Positions 1-9,296 are shown, counted from the stretch's first letter. The stretch is 45,024 bases of DNA from an uncultured Paraglaciecola sp. (GCA_947498355.1 CANMKA010000033.1:1-45024), one strand, 5' to 3'. Notes: a model not told the origin generated them from the letters alone. Translations and numbers: made by a program.

Positions 1-70
1 TATAGCCAAGTGGTAAGGCAGCGGGTTTTGATCCCGCCATTCGTTGGTTCAAGTCCAGCTACCCCAGCCA
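1..70 (+). tRNA. tRNA-Gln (UUG), 5' end cut by window edge
   Basis: The anticodon stem GCGGG/CCCGC encloses the loop TTTTGAT with anticodon TTG. The T arm and the 3' acceptor strand ending in CCA are intact. The first few acceptor bases lie outside the window. A terminator hairpin follows directly, so this is the last gene of its transcript. Confidence 0.95.
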
Positions 71-78
71 TTTTTTAG

Positions 79-110
79 ATGCCGAGCGTATGCTCGGCAT
101 TTTTGGTTTT
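79..110 (+). terminator. Rho-independent terminator after tRNA-Gln
   Basis: A perfect stem (GCCGAGC/GCTCGGC, extended by AT on the left and AT on the right) with loop GTAT is followed by TTTTGGTTTT. It starts nine bases after the tRNA CCA end. Confidence 0.85.
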
Positions 111-173
111 AGTCTTACGATAATCTGTTTTCTCTACAATAATACCGTTCTATATAAGTTTCCAACAACTCCT

Positions 174-551
174 TCATTGGGCATGAAATTTATCTAACGC
201 TCTCTTGGCTGCGGCTGGATTACGTAAGTCATCGGCTTCTAGCATCTCGCAGTTATCATTTTCCATTTGCTGCAAGGTTACAGGGTAGAGTCGACAATCC
301 TCTGGGCGATCAAAATAAATATCACAGGTATAAATTGAAGGTGACAAATCTGCTTGTTTTTCTTCACGCAAAAATGGACATAAGGATAGAGGCTTGCCTG
401 TCGATGGTGAGAACCAAATTAAGCCCCCTTTCACATATTCGGCAATCTCAGGTTTAAAGTAGCGCCACATCTCAAGATCTTGTTCAGATGCGTTAATGTC
501 ACCATTGCTATACTTAACGCAGCATTTTCCGCACTGATTACAGGGCTTCAT
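174..551 (-). CDS. YkgJ-family cysteine-cluster protein
   Basis: This 125-residue protein begins with an N-terminal Cys cluster (C4, C7, C10, C11 in a CxxCxxCC arrangement). Further cysteines occur at about residue 58 (SLCPFL) and near the middle (TCDIYFDRPEDC). This is the pattern of the YkgJ/UPF0153 family, which is thought to bind zinc or an iron-sulfur cluster but has no firmly assigned reaction. The length is typical of the short members. It lies downstream of the RbgA GTPase on the same strand with a 36-bp gap and probably shares its transcript. The family call is solid. The function is unknown. Confidence 0.85.
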   Translation of the reverse strand: MKPCNQCGKCCVKYSNGDINASEQDLEMWRYFKPEIAEYVKGGLIWFSPSTGKPLSLCPFLREEKQADLSPSIYTCDIYFDRPEDCRLYPVTLQQMENDNCEMLEADDLRNPAAAKRALDKFHAQ

Positions 552-587
552 GTGTTATCACAAAGCGCTAGACGTAATGTACTAATT

Positions 588-1598
588 TTAACGACCTTTA
601 TGTTGTTTCTTCATTCGTGCGGATTGGGCAGCCCGCTCTGCGTCACGTTTTTCTTTACGATCTTTCTTGTCAGGCGTCAAAGAGCCTGTTTTAAACTTTT
701 GTTTTTTTGCTACCTTGGCTTCTTCTTTCTTTTTAATCGCTAAGGCAATTTCTTGTTCTTCTTGTTCGACCATTTGCGGTGTTTCGAGGGTAATTCTACC
801 AAGTTGCCCTGCCCTTAGTTCGTTAATTAGCACCTCACAAATTTTATGTAAATTGACTTTACCACCGGCCATCAGCGCACCTCGTTTAGCAGCAGCCAAT
901 TCTAAAAATTCTATTTCGGTGGACGGTATGTGTTTTAGCTTGTATCTGTCTTGCAGTAATTCTGGATAGGCTTTAATTAAATAATCTGCGGCATAAAATC
1001 CCACATCATCGTATTCCATAGCGGTATCTTTAATCGCACCTGTTGCAGCTAATCGATAACCACTGTTTGGGTTCTCAACTTTGGGCCACAAAATACCAGG
1101 TGTATCTAAAAGGCTAATACCATTACCTAAGTTAATACGCTGCTGATTCTTGGTCACAGCCGCTTCGTTGCCCGTTTTAGCAATAATTCGGTCGGCTAAG
1201 ATATTGATTAATGTGGATTTACCCACGTTAGGGATCCCCACTATCATAGTATTAATAGCTTTAACGCTAGCATCTCTTTCTGGCAACATTTTTCTGGCCA
1301 AGGCTAGCAGTTGCTTAATTTTATTTGGCTCTGTTGTAGTCGATGCGAAGGTCTTAACCGAGCGCTCTAATTCTAAATGGCGTTGCCATTGTTCGGTCAA
1401 AATTGGGTCAGCTAGATCCGTTTTACTCAACACCTTAATGCAAGGTTTATCGCCACGTAGCTTTGCGATTGCAGGGTTTTCGCTAGAATAAGGAATACGT
1501 GCGTCTAATACTTCTATGATCAAATCGACTTGAGGTAAAACATCTTTTATTTCTTTTTGGGCTTTGTGCATATGCCCTGGGTACCAATGAACCGCCAT
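588..1598 (-). CDS. rbgA: Ribosome biogenesis GTPase YlqF/RbgA
   Basis: This 336-residue circularly permuted GTPase has the G motifs in the order G4 (SKTDL, residues 58-62), G1 P-loop (GIPNVGKST, 121-129) and G3 (DTPG, 165-168). The start MAVHWYPGHM is the hallmark of the YlqF/RbgA family, which assists late assembly of the large ribosomal subunit in Bacillus. The C-terminal 60 residues are very rich in Lys, Arg and Glu, as expected for an rRNA-binding tail. It is followed on the same strand by the YkgJ-type gene. The family is best known from Firmicutes, and its role in gammaproteobacteria is less studied. Confidence 0.92.
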   Translation of the reverse strand: MAVHWYPGHMHKAQKEIKDVLPQVDLIIEVLDARIPYSSENPAIAKLRGDKPCIKVLSKTDLADPILTEQWQRHLELERSVKTFASTTTEPNKIKQLLALARKMLPERDASVKAINTMIVGIPNVGKSTLINILADRIIAKTGNEAAVTKNQQRINLGNGISLLDTPGILWPKVENPNSGYRLAATGAIKDTAMEYDDVGFYAADYLIKAYPELLQDRYKLKHIPSTEIEFLELAAAKRGALMAGGKVNLHKICEVLINELRAGQLGRITLETPQMVEQEEQEIALAIKKKEEAKVAKKQKFKTGSLTPDKKDRKEKRDAERAAQSARMKKQHKGR

Positions 1599-1645
1599 GA
1601 AACACCAGAATAACGAATGAAATTGTCGGTATTATACCTGCGAGG

Positions 1646-1822
1646 TTATCGCGAATAATACATAATAATTTGAATAACAATGGAAATCACAAGTAGAGGT
1701 AAAATCCATCGACCAAATTTTCCCATTTGTTTTGCGTCCATTCTAAAGTTAGAGTGTTCAATCAGGGGTACCAAAACCACTAAAGCGATAAATAATAGAC
1801 CCAAAATATATAGCACAGTCAT
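1646..1822 (-). CDS. Small two-helix membrane protein (58 aa)
   Basis: This short ORF starts with an ATG whose last bases overlap the TGA stop of ubiF (ATGA, 4 bp), which is strong evidence of translational coupling. The product starts MTVLYILGLLFIALVVLVPL, a first hydrophobic helix. A short polar, basic loop follows (residues about 21-38, with HSNFRMDAKQMGKFGR). A second hydrophobic helix runs from about residue 39 to 55, and the protein ends YYSR. By the positive-inside rule the loop should be cytoplasmic, with both ends in the periplasm. I do not recognise a family. The coupling and topology make it likely to be real, perhaps linked to membrane-associated ubiquinone synthesis. Confidence 0.7.
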   Translation of the reverse strand: MTVLYILGLLFIALVVLVPLIEHSNFRMDAKQMGKFGRWILPLLVISIVIQIIMYYSR

Positions 1823-3000
1823 GACTTGATCCCCATTGCATATTTTAGCGCTTGATGTTTTAACGGCCCAGCTGAATTGGCCAGTCGCAGCCCAAGGTTT
1901 CGCATAAATGATAAAGGCAAATTGTCATTCCCAAAGGCTAAATACAAGCCATCCATTGCCGACATCATTAACAAATTATCCGCTCTTCGCGCTTTTTCGT
2001 ATCTTGCTAGCCAATCTGCAGGCTTAGCTAAAGTTTGCTGCTTGCCTTTAGCATCGAGTTCGCTATTCAGGGCTTGTAAGAAAACATTCACATCTTTAAA
2101 CCCTAAATTCATTCCCTGCCCTGCCAATGGATTAATAGTATGCGCAGCATCTCCTAGTAATACAGTACGATCCCTGACGTATTGATTGGCATGCATGCGA
2201 GTTAAAGGGAAGTTAGCCATCTCGAGTATTTCAAAATCAACCAAATCTTTTGGGAATGTCGACAAAATCTGTGCTTTTAACTGGCTATGAGGCAAAGACA
2301 TTAGTGCCTTGATTTGTTTGGGACTGTTATACCAAACCAAAGAACCAAATCCATCATATAATGGAAGATAGGCTAAAGGGCCATGGGGCGTGAATTGCTG
2401 CCACGTAATATCCTGCTGAAGCGACATAGTACGTATGGAGATCCCTAAAGCTTGCTGGCTATACTGCCAACCCGTCGTGCCTATCCCAGCAACCTGTCTA
2501 ACCATAGATTGCGCACCATCAGCGCCAACTATGATCTCTGCTTCTATGCTTTCTCCACTAGCTAGGGTAATTGCCCCACTGTTTGCCTTGATATCGATTG
2601 TATGAATTGTGTGTCCGTAAAAACAGCTGACTGTGGTGCATTCGCCTAAACGCTGGTGCAAACCCAGTTGGATAACTCGGTTTTCAATAATGTGACCTAA
2701 ATGACTTGCGGCCAATTGTTGTGCAGAAAAATCAGTTCGACAATCTGATCGCTCCCAAACTGACAGTCGATTGTACTGACATGTACGCATTGCCTTGATG
2801 AATCGCCACGCTCCAAGTCCTTCTAGCAACTGTTCAGTGGCAATGTTGACCGCTGACACTCGCATATCTGGCGGCTGCTTGGGGTCAAACTTTTCAGGCT
2901 CAGTTCGTTCAACAATGGCTACGCTAAAACCTAAATCAGCTAAGCCAACTGCCAAGGATGCCCCTATCATCGACCCGCCTACAATACAAAAATCGAACAC
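1819..3000 (-). CDS. ubiF: 3-demethoxyubiquinol 3-hydroxylase (UbiF)
   Basis: This 393-residue FAD monooxygenase belongs to the UbiH/UbiF/VisC family, which hydroxylates ring positions of ubiquinone precursors at the inner membrane. It has an N-terminal dinucleotide-binding motif (IVGGSMIGAS). The conserved motif GADGAQSMVRQ lies near residue 160, and the FAD ribityl motif GDAAHTINPLAGQGMNLG near 283. The stretches TWQQFTPHGP and SLVWYNSP, and the C-terminal MRNLGL...HQALKYAMG, match what I recall of E. coli UbiF rather than UbiH or UbiI. Context agrees: in E. coli ubiF also sits beside glutamine tRNA genes. Its stop overlaps the start of the 58-aa membrane protein. Assignment to UbiF is strong but rests on memory of the homologue. 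Confidence 0.88.
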   Translation of the reverse strand: MFDFCIVGGSMIGASLAVGLADLGFSVAIVERTEPEKFDPKQPPDMRVSAVNIATEQLLEGLGAWRFIKAMRTCQYNRLSVWERSDCRTDFSAQQLAASHLGHIIENRVIQLGLHQRLGECTTVSCFYGHTIHTIDIKANSGAITLASGESIEAEIIVGADGAQSMVRQVAGIGTTGWQYSQQALGISIRTMSLQQDITWQQFTPHGPLAYLPLYDGFGSLVWYNSPKQIKALMSLPHSQLKAQILSTFPKDLVDFEILEMANFPLTRMHANQYVRDRTVLLGDAAHTINPLAGQGMNLGFKDVNVFLQALNSELDAKGKQQTLAKPADWLARYEKARRADNLLMMSAMDGLYLAFGNDNLPLSFMRNLGLRLANSAGPLKHQALKYAMGIKS

Positions 3001-3285
3001 ACCATACTCTCTATATTTCGCTACTAGTTAACAGTGTATCACCCCGACAAAAGCAATAAACTCTGGTTTGCCTAAATACCCTAGATTCTTGATACCAATT
3101 TGCACTCTAATGGCTACTTTAATCTAACAACGCCTTAAAGTAATGTGCAATCTCAGTCTCAAGTCCTAGCCTGCTATATTTAGCGCACACAAATAGGTAT
3201 AAGTTTGAATACCAAAAGATAACTTGCTAGATGTAGTTTTGTTTACGGATCAACTAGGATTATTGGCCTACAAGGAATGAAAACA

Positions 3286-4935
3286 ATGACCTTAGATTAT
3301 TCGAATAAAACTATTTTGGTACTGGATGACCAGAAGTCTTTTTTAGCCGTGTTAAAAAGTATGCTGGTATCACTTGGTGCAAAACACGTGACGGCTTGCC
3401 ACAATTGCGAAGCCGCCCTCACTTTGTGTGCTGAAAATACCTTTGACATTATCATTTGTGATCTGCACTTTGGTGAAAATCGCAAGAATGGATTTGAGTT
3501 TTTAGAAGAAGTTAAACAAAAACGCTTTATCGCCCCCCATACTATTTTTATGTTAATGAGCGCTGATGCGCAACGGCCTATGGTGTTAGGCTCCATTGAA
3601 AAATTTCCAGACGAATACATAGTCAAACCGTTTTCTCGGGCTCTATTGGATAGCCGAATCAACCGTCAACATAAACAAAAACAGGCCCTATTAGAAGTCT
3701 ACACCCATATTCACCAAGCAGACCTAGAAAATGCTATTCTTGCCTGTAAATTAATGATGCAACAAGTAAGTCGTTATCGAGATGTTTGCCTAAAAATATT
3801 GATTAAGTTGCTCTGGCAAACTCACCAATATCGTGAGGCACATCAGCTCCTGAACGCTTTGCCGCAATCATCAACTAACCATTGGTTAAACGTCTCTCGA
3901 GCCCAAACAGAATTACTCTTGGGCAACTATCAAGAAGCGATTAGCATTGCTAAAAGTGTCATAGTCAGAAATACCCTATTTGTTGATGCCCATGACATTA
4001 TCTCTTCAGCGTACCTTGCCTCAGGCAAAAAACGTGAAGCGTTTTATGCCATAGAAAACGCCTTATCTGTGTCACCTCACTCGCTAAAACGTAATCTACT
4101 GGCCTGTGAAATCGCCAGAGAAAACGCCGAACAAAGCAACCTAGTTAACTACACCAAACAAATATGGGATTTAACTAAACACACGAGTAATTTTGATATA
4201 GCTCACTTGTGCAGTCATATTCGCAGCCATTTAGACTATGCGGAGCATGTGCACAACAAAGAGTCCAAAACTCGGATCCAACAAAACGCATTAAAAAGCC
4301 TCAATAGTTTGGCTCAGCAATCTAATACTAAATTAAAACAAGTTGATTTTGACCCGAGTATTTACGCAGAACTAGTCGAATCGAGAGTCGATTTTCAAAA
4401 CCAACAATGGCTTACCTCAAAACAAAAGCTAGGGCGAGTACAGCAACGCTTAAGCGAAAAATACGGCGACTGCCCAATGTCTATGATCCCAGACTCAGTG
4501 AAAGCCATGTACGATCACCAAGAGTTTGACGAAGCCCAACAGTTACTAGAAAAATATCAAGATGCCTGTACTAATCGTGATCCCAATACAGAAGCGTCGC
4601 TGAAACGGTTTAGTACCGATATTCTTGAAACAAAAAATCAGTACATTCAGTACAATACCAAAGGTATTCAACTATTTGATAAGGGACAATTTAAAAGCGC
4701 CTTAGTAGCATTTGAACAGGCTCAACAGGTGGCACCTCACAATTCAGCCATTGCTTTAAACTTATTAAAATGCCAACTCAAACTTATCGAGCTGAGCAAT
4801 GCGCCTAATCAACCGTTATTACAAGCCTGTCGTAATAACTACCAACAAATAGCCAATATGCCTAAGCTAGTTAATCATGCCTTAGCGTTTGAGGACATGA
4901 AGCCTCTAGCAAGGCAACAGCTGCAGTTAAGGTAG
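3286..4935 (+). CDS. Orphan response regulator with TPR repeats
   Basis: The receiver domain covers about residues 8-125 of this 549-aa protein. Its key residues are the acidic pair at 14-15, phospho-acceptor D59 (ICDLHFG) and K114 (IVKPFS). The rest is helical with tetratricopeptide-like pairs, for example around YREAHQLLNALP, YQEAISIAKSV and the C-terminal FKSALVAFEQAQQVAP. There is no DNA-binding or enzymatic output domain, so the output is probably protein binding. I chose the ATG at 3286 because AAGGA at 3272-3276 lies 9 bases before it. The upstream in-frame ATG at 3277 abuts that site. No histidine kinase is adjacent. Confidence 0.85.
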   Translation: MTLDYSNKTILVLDDQKSFLAVLKSMLVSLGAKHVTACHNCEAALTLCAENTFDIIICDLHFGENRKNGFEFLEEVKQKRFIAPHTIFMLMSADAQRPMVLGSIEKFPDEYIVKPFSRALLDSRINRQHKQKQALLEVYTHIHQADLENAILACKLMMQQVSRYRDVCLKILIKLLWQTHQYREAHQLLNALPQSSTNHWLNVSRAQTELLLGNYQEAISIAKSVIVRNTLFVDAHDIISSAYLASGKKREAFYAIENALSVSPHSLKRNLLACEIARENAEQSNLVNYTKQIWDLTKHTSNFDIAHLCSHIRSHLDYAEHVHNKESKTRIQQNALKSLNSLAQQSNTKLKQVDFDPSIYAELVESRVDFQNQQWLTSKQKLGRVQQRLSEKYGDCPMSMIPDSVKAMYDHQEFDEAQQLLEKYQDACTNRDPNTEASLKRFSTDILETKNQYIQYNTKGIQLFDKGQFKSALVAFEQAQQVAPHNSAIALNLLKCQLKLIELSNAPNQPLLQACRNNYQQIANMPKLVNHALAFEDMKPLARQQLQLR

Positions 4936-4952
4936 CGCGTAAAACAGGCACG

Positions 4953-5891
4953 TTAACGATTAGACTTACCTTGTCTCGCTTTGCCGAGAGAAGCCATAAC
5001 TGAACCCAAAACCACAATTCCTGCGCCGATATAACCAGCAGTATTGATGTTACTCATAGAGAAATATTCTGGATACCACTCAACAGCTAAATACATAGAT
5101 AAAAAGGTAAAAACGGGGGCCAGAGAAATAACAGCCCCCACCTTTGCAGCTTGCCAGATGGCTAAAGCCTCGGTAAATGCACCATATCCAACTATGGTAT
5201 TGAAACAGCAAAAGGCCAGCGCGAACCAATGAATACCCTGTATCTCATCAAGCTCCAAAGGTGTGACAAAAGGCAACAGTACTAAAACGCCAGTTATATA
5301 TATGTACAAGGTTAACTGTTTCGCGGATAACACCCCGAGAATTTGCTTTTGCACCAAAGCGTAAGCCGCCCAAGTCACCGCAGCAAAACCAATGAGCAGT
5401 ACCCCAAAGGTTAAGGAGCCGGTTGCTGCCCATAAATCTGGAAGTTTAGTGTTAAAAAATAATAAAAGACCAAACACTAATAAACAGGCCCCAAGAATCT
5501 CAACGCGATTGAGTGCTTCTGAATAAAACACCACCCCTCCCAACATCAACATAAGGGGTGCGAGTTGCATTACGACTTGAGCCGTTTCTGGATTGAGGTA
5601 GCCCAGTCCTTGGACATTTGCTACATAGTTAACTGCCAGCAATAAACTGGCGACTAAAACCAAATATTTCGTTTTAGTCGAGGCCCCACTCAGTCTGGGT
5701 ACAGCTTTTGTTTTAAGTAAAACCATATACACAAACAGGCCAGCAGTAAAAAAGCGCACCACAGTTATCGTAATGGGATCGATGACCTCAACGCAAAGCT
5801 TTAAAAAGAGCGGTAAAATGCCCCATAAAACAGCCGTCAATAGAGATAAACCGAAACCTTGCCAGTGAATAGAAGAAGTAGATGAACTCAA
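4953..5891 (-). CDS. EamA/DMT-superfamily transporter
   Basis: This 312-residue, very hydrophobic protein has about ten predicted membrane segments arranged as two EamA repeats. The first begins around FGLSLLTAVLWGILPLFLK and the second around FGVLLIGFAAVTWAAYALVQ. The second repeat ends in a hydrophobic helix and a basic tail (GKARQGKSNR). This matches the drug/metabolite transporter superfamily, whose members export or import small metabolites such as amino acids. The substrate cannot be told from sequence. It is convergent with the REC-TPR gene (17-bp gap) and appears monocistronic. Confidence 0.87.
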   Translation of the reverse strand: MSSSTSSIHWQGFGLSLLTAVLWGILPLFLKLCVEVIDPITITVVRFFTAGLFVYMVLLKTKAVPRLSGASTKTKYLVLVASLLLAVNYVANVQGLGYLNPETAQVVMQLAPLMLMLGGVVFYSEALNRVEILGACLLVFGLLLFFNTKLPDLWAATGSLTFGVLLIGFAAVTWAAYALVQKQILGVLSAKQLTLYIYITGVLVLLPFVTPLELDEIQGIHWFALAFCCFNTIVGYGAFTEALAIWQAAKVGAVISLAPVFTFLSMYLAVEWYPEYFSMSNINTAGYIGAGIVVLGSVMASLGKARQGKSNR

Positions 5892-6117
5892 TGTGCTGCA
5901 TAATTTTGTTGTGTTGAACCAAGGATACCGAGAATAACCCTGAAAGCAAAAGCCGTTTTTATCCTCTTGGCAAAATGACTAACATGCTCACAAGATAAAA
6001 ATAGATTGGGTAGCAGAATATGAAATTGCTTTAGCCCTCCTCTGCCCTTTTAAAGCGAGATAAGTTGAATGTTACTTAGAGCCTAAAGTGAGGAGTACAG
6101 TTTTTCAATCAGGTGTT

Positions 6118-6148
6118 AAAAAAGCGACTTTGCTAAACCGAGCGCTTT
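6118..6148 (-). terminator. Possible terminator after the Mpo1-like gene
   Basis: Read on the minus strand, AAAGCG and CGCTTT form a stem with a 16-base loop, and the second arm runs on into TTTTTT. It lies 30 bases beyond the stop of the DUF962 gene. The stem is short and the loop long, so confidence is modest. The rest of 5892-6178 shows no gene. Confidence 0.4.
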
Positions 6149-6178
6149 AACCAAAATATGTACAGGTTTCGCACCTTG

Positions 6179-6637
6179 CTAATAATTAATTTGAAATCGT
6201 CTAAGCCAGTGACAACACCACCAAGCAGGGCCCACTAACAGAAATTCAATATCTTTTAAAAAGCTCGGTTTACGCCCCTCGATATGATGCCCCAGAAACT
6301 GAAGTATCCACATAAGAACAAAAACAGCTAATCCGAATTGCCAAACAGATATTCCGTAAGCAATTAAGAGGTTAATAAAGGCAAAACAGCCAATGGTAAC
6401 CAGTGTCATTGCCGCACCAATAGGGCCAGAGAGTTTAAAATAATAATAGAGTACAGGCAGAGCTAAAACATGGGCCCAAGTCACGCCAAAATCGGCTAAA
6501 AATAAAGGAGGGATAGACCACAATAAGGTAATAGCTGAAAAATAAATGGCAGGTACTGCTAATGCATGAATGTAAACATTCACTCGGTTTCGGTGACTTT
6601 CGCCATACTCTTCTAACAGTGATTCAATATGACGCAT
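6179..6637 (-). CDS. Mpo1-like (DUF962/YGL010w) membrane protein
   Basis: This 152-residue protein starts with the family signature SLLEEYGESHRNRVNVYIHA, followed by about four hydrophobic segments. Near the C-terminus it has the conserved LQFLGHHIEGRKPSFLKD. This is the DUF962/Mpo1 family. The yeast member is an Fe(II)-dependent dioxygenase acting on 2-hydroxy fatty acids at the membrane, and the conserved histidines (H15, the HH near residue 117) fit metal binding. Activity of the bacterial proteins is inferred only. It is monocistronic on the minus strand, with purine-rich AAGGAG (6644-6649, complement) upstream of the ATG. Confidence 0.85.
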   Translation of the reverse strand: MRHIESLLEEYGESHRNRVNVYIHALAVPAIYFSAITLLWSIPPLFLADFGVTWAHVLALPVLYYYFKLSGPIGAAMTLVTIGCFAFINLLIAYGISVWQFGLAVFVLMWILQFLGHHIEGRKPSFLKDIEFLLVGPAWWCCHWLRRFQINY

Positions 6638-6703
6638 AACTTGCTCCTTTAAATTTACATAATATTAACAAAGTCGATAAGTAGGATCAATTCTCTACTC
6701 TTT

Positions 6704-7390
6704 CTATTCCCCTAATACCATTATATCTTTGAGTAGCTGAGTCACCTGTGACTCGGGCGTGTCAAATTTCATTCCAAAAAACCAAGACACCTCATCACTT
6801 TTTAAACTCATAATCTTACCCACTAATACTTTGCTCGACAGTGCGTTGTGTGAAAAACCTAGTGTTAAGGTACTCCCAAGGGGAATTTTTTCACTTACAT
6901 CAACTTTTTCAATTTTAATACGACAACCTTGGGTAGAAATATCAACAATTCGAGCAGCAGAGACTAACCTTGCTCCTGACTCATTGCTGATACTGATTGA
7001 AATATTGGTTTGTGTGCGCTCTTCTGCTCTAAGCCCAATACTCTGCAAAGCAAGGGGGAAAGACGTAAAAATAAGGTCACTAGGTGTGGTGGCAACAAGT
7101 AAAACCTTCACTTTAAAGGCTATAATCTCGCCAGTTTCGTCTTCGAGTATGTACCGCATAACCAATGATGCATTTTTATAAATAGCATCTCTTAACCCTC
7201 CCCATTTAGATTCATCGGGGAATTTAATTATCAGACATTTGCGATTATCTAAACCGATAAATTCAGTTTTTACCCTTTTGATCCCCGCATTAGTAGAGAC
7301 TTGTAAATCAAGAATACGCCCAGGACGCATGGAACGAATTTTCCGAATGTCCTCGTTTGTTATCCCTACTTTTTCACGCAAAATCGCCAT
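6704..7390 (-). CDS. PilZ-domain c-di-GMP-binding protein, YcgR-like
   Basis: This 228-residue protein has two parts. The N-terminal half (about 20-110) resembles the YcgR N-terminal barrel (FIGLDNRKCLIIKFP). The C-terminal half (about 118-225) is a PilZ domain. The c-di-GMP-binding residues are intact: RxxxR at R121-R125 and DxSxxG at D150, S152 and G155. YcgR-type proteins link c-di-GMP to flagellar braking or surface behaviour, but no flagellar genes are nearby, so the target is unknown. It is a single gene on the minus strand, upstream of and divergent from the M61 peptidase. Confidence 0.88.
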   Translation of the reverse strand: MAILREKVGITNEDIRKIRSMRPGRILDLQVSTNAGIKRVKTEFIGLDNRKCLIIKFPDESKWGGLRDAIYKNASLVMRYILEDETGEIIAFKVKVLLVATTPSDLIFTSFPLALQSIGLRAEERTQTNISISISNESGARLVSAARIVDISTQGCRIKIEKVDVSEKIPLGSTLTLGFSHNALSSKVLVGKIMSLKSDEVSWFFGMKFDTPESQVTQLLKDIMVLGE

Positions 7391-7499
7391 ACACTTATCT
7401 TCCTGATTCCATTATCATGCTTTAGTCGATGTTAATTAAAGATTATAACAACAACAACCAAGAATTCACTCTCCTTCACTTCGGACGCTAAATTACACT

Positions 7500-9296
7500 A
7501 TGCAATCGCCCAAACCAACTATTCATTACCGCGTTTCTGTCGAGTCACTCGCTGCGCATACTTTTTCAGTGGAACTAACTATCGCTCATCCCACCGAAAA
7601 CCAAATACTGTCTATGCCAGCTTGGATCCCCGGCAGCTACATGATCCGTGACTTTGCTAAAAATGTTATTAGCTTGTGTGCCACAAACCAATCTGGCCAG
7701 CAAGTGCCAGTTATCAAGCTTGATAAACAACAGTGGCAACTAACTCACTCGAATGGCCCAATCACAGTAAGCTACCAAATATACGCCTATGATTTGTCGG
7801 TTAGGGGAGCATACATCAATGACTTGTACGCTTTTTTCAATGGTACGAATATGTTTTTGTGTGTTGAAGGTCAGCAGCAGCAAACCCATGCTGTAAGTCT
7901 AGTTCAACCTGAACTAGAGAATACCGCTCACTGGCAAGTCGCAACAACATTGCCTTCGTCTCAACCTCTATCACATCAATTTGGGGAATACTGGGCAGGT
8001 GACTACGCGGAGCTAATTGACCACCCAGTGCTATTAGGTGAGTTCGATATTCTACCTTTTTCGACGTCTGGCGTAGACTTTGAGCTGATATTAGCAGGTG
8101 GTCATCAAGCTGACACTGAACGTATGGTTCGCGACCTTAAAACAGTTTGTGAACATCAACTCGAATTCTTTGGTGATACCCCACCCATTTCTCACTATCA
8201 GTTCATTACTTTACTGACTGACAGTGCCTTTGGCGGATTGGAGCATATTAGCTCTACTGCGTTAATGTATAGCCGTAATGATTTACCCAGTCCCCACCAA
8301 AATACGCGTATGGAAGAGGGCTATCAAACATTCTTAAGCCTATGCAGCCACGAATTTTTTCATACATGGCACGTAAAACGAATAAAACCCTTGCCCTTAG
8401 TCGATGCCAAGCTTGATAGAGAAAATTACACAGAGCAATTGTGGATTTATGAAGGATTTACCAGTTATTACGATGATATTTCCTTACTTCGTTGTGGCTT
8501 AGTGAGCCAAGATGACTACCTAAAAACCATGAGTAAGAATCTTACTCGCCTGGTCCGAAATCAAGGTCGATTTAAACAGAGTATTACAGATTCTAGTTTT
8601 GATGCATGGACCAAGTTCTACAAACAAGATGAAGGCGCGGTAAATAATATTGTGAGCTATTACAATAAAGGTGCAGTGTTAGCTTTATGTCTAGACTTAC
8701 TAATAAAACAACATAGCCAAAATAAATACAGCTTAGATAATGTCATGCGATTCCTTTGGCAAGCTCACGGAAAAACCGGTATAGGAACCGACAATCAAGT
8801 TATTCACAATGCATTGACCTCTCAATTTGGTATTAACCTAGATGAATTTTTGCATAGCGCTTTGTATACCACAGACGAATTGCCCTTTGCAGCCCTCTTA
8901 AACCAAGTTGGCATTACCGTAACTTACAGTGCCAGACATGGCCTTGATGACAAAGGCGGTAGCCAAACAGAAGATAATTTTATATTTGATTTTGGTGCGC
9001 AGTGTAGCGCCAAAGACACGGGTTTACTGGTACAAACTGTGAGTGAAGGCAGTGCCGCATTTGATGCTGGATTAATGGCAAAAGACCATATTATTGCACT
9101 TGAAGGTTGGCAGCTCACTCATGCGAATTTAAAGTTGCGGTTAAACAACCTAGTTGAAGGCCAAAGGGTTGATATGACCATACTACGCGACAAGCGTCTG
9201 TTGACACTATCATTTACTCCGCGCCTGGCACCTAAAGACAGTATAAGTTTACAGGTTAACGATCAAGCACTCTGCAATACTTGGTTAGGCGGTTAA
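7500..9296 (+). CDS. M61-family metallopeptidase with C-terminal PDZ domain
   Basis: This 598-residue protein has the zinc motif HEFFH at 284-288, with the third ligand E318 in WIYEGFTSYY. The conserved GGLEH lies at 245-249. The N-terminal half is the beta-rich domain of the M61 (glycyl aminopeptidase) family. Residues about 490-560 form a PDZ domain (GLLVQTVSEGSAAFDAGL). The family cleaves N-terminal Gly or Ala, or acts as a broad aminopeptidase. No signal peptide is seen, so a cytoplasmic location is likely. It is transcribed convergently with truB, separated by a short inverted repeat. Confidence 0.92.
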   Translation: MQSPKPTIHYRVSVESLAAHTFSVELTIAHPTENQILSMPAWIPGSYMIRDFAKNVISLCATNQSGQQVPVIKLDKQQWQLTHSNGPITVSYQIYAYDLSVRGAYINDLYAFFNGTNMFLCVEGQQQQTHAVSLVQPELENTAHWQVATTLPSSQPLSHQFGEYWAGDYAELIDHPVLLGEFDILPFSTSGVDFELILAGGHQADTERMVRDLKTVCEHQLEFFGDTPPISHYQFITLLTDSAFGGLEHISSTALMYSRNDLPSPHQNTRMEEGYQTFLSLCSHEFFHTWHVKRIKPLPLVDAKLDRENYTEQLWIYEGFTSYYDDISLLRCGLVSQDDYLKTMSKNLTRLVRNQGRFKQSITDSSFDAWTKFYKQDEGAVNNIVSYYNKGAVLALCLDLLIKQHSQNKYSLDNVMRFLWQAHGKTGIGTDNQVIHNALTSQFGINLDEFLHSALYTTDELPFAALLNQVGITVTYSARHGLDDKGGSQTEDNFIFDFGAQCSAKDTGLLVQTVSEGSAAFDAGLMAKDHIIALEGWQLTHANLKLRLNNLVEGQRVDMTILRDKRLLTLSFTPRLAPKDSISLQVNDQALCNTWLGG

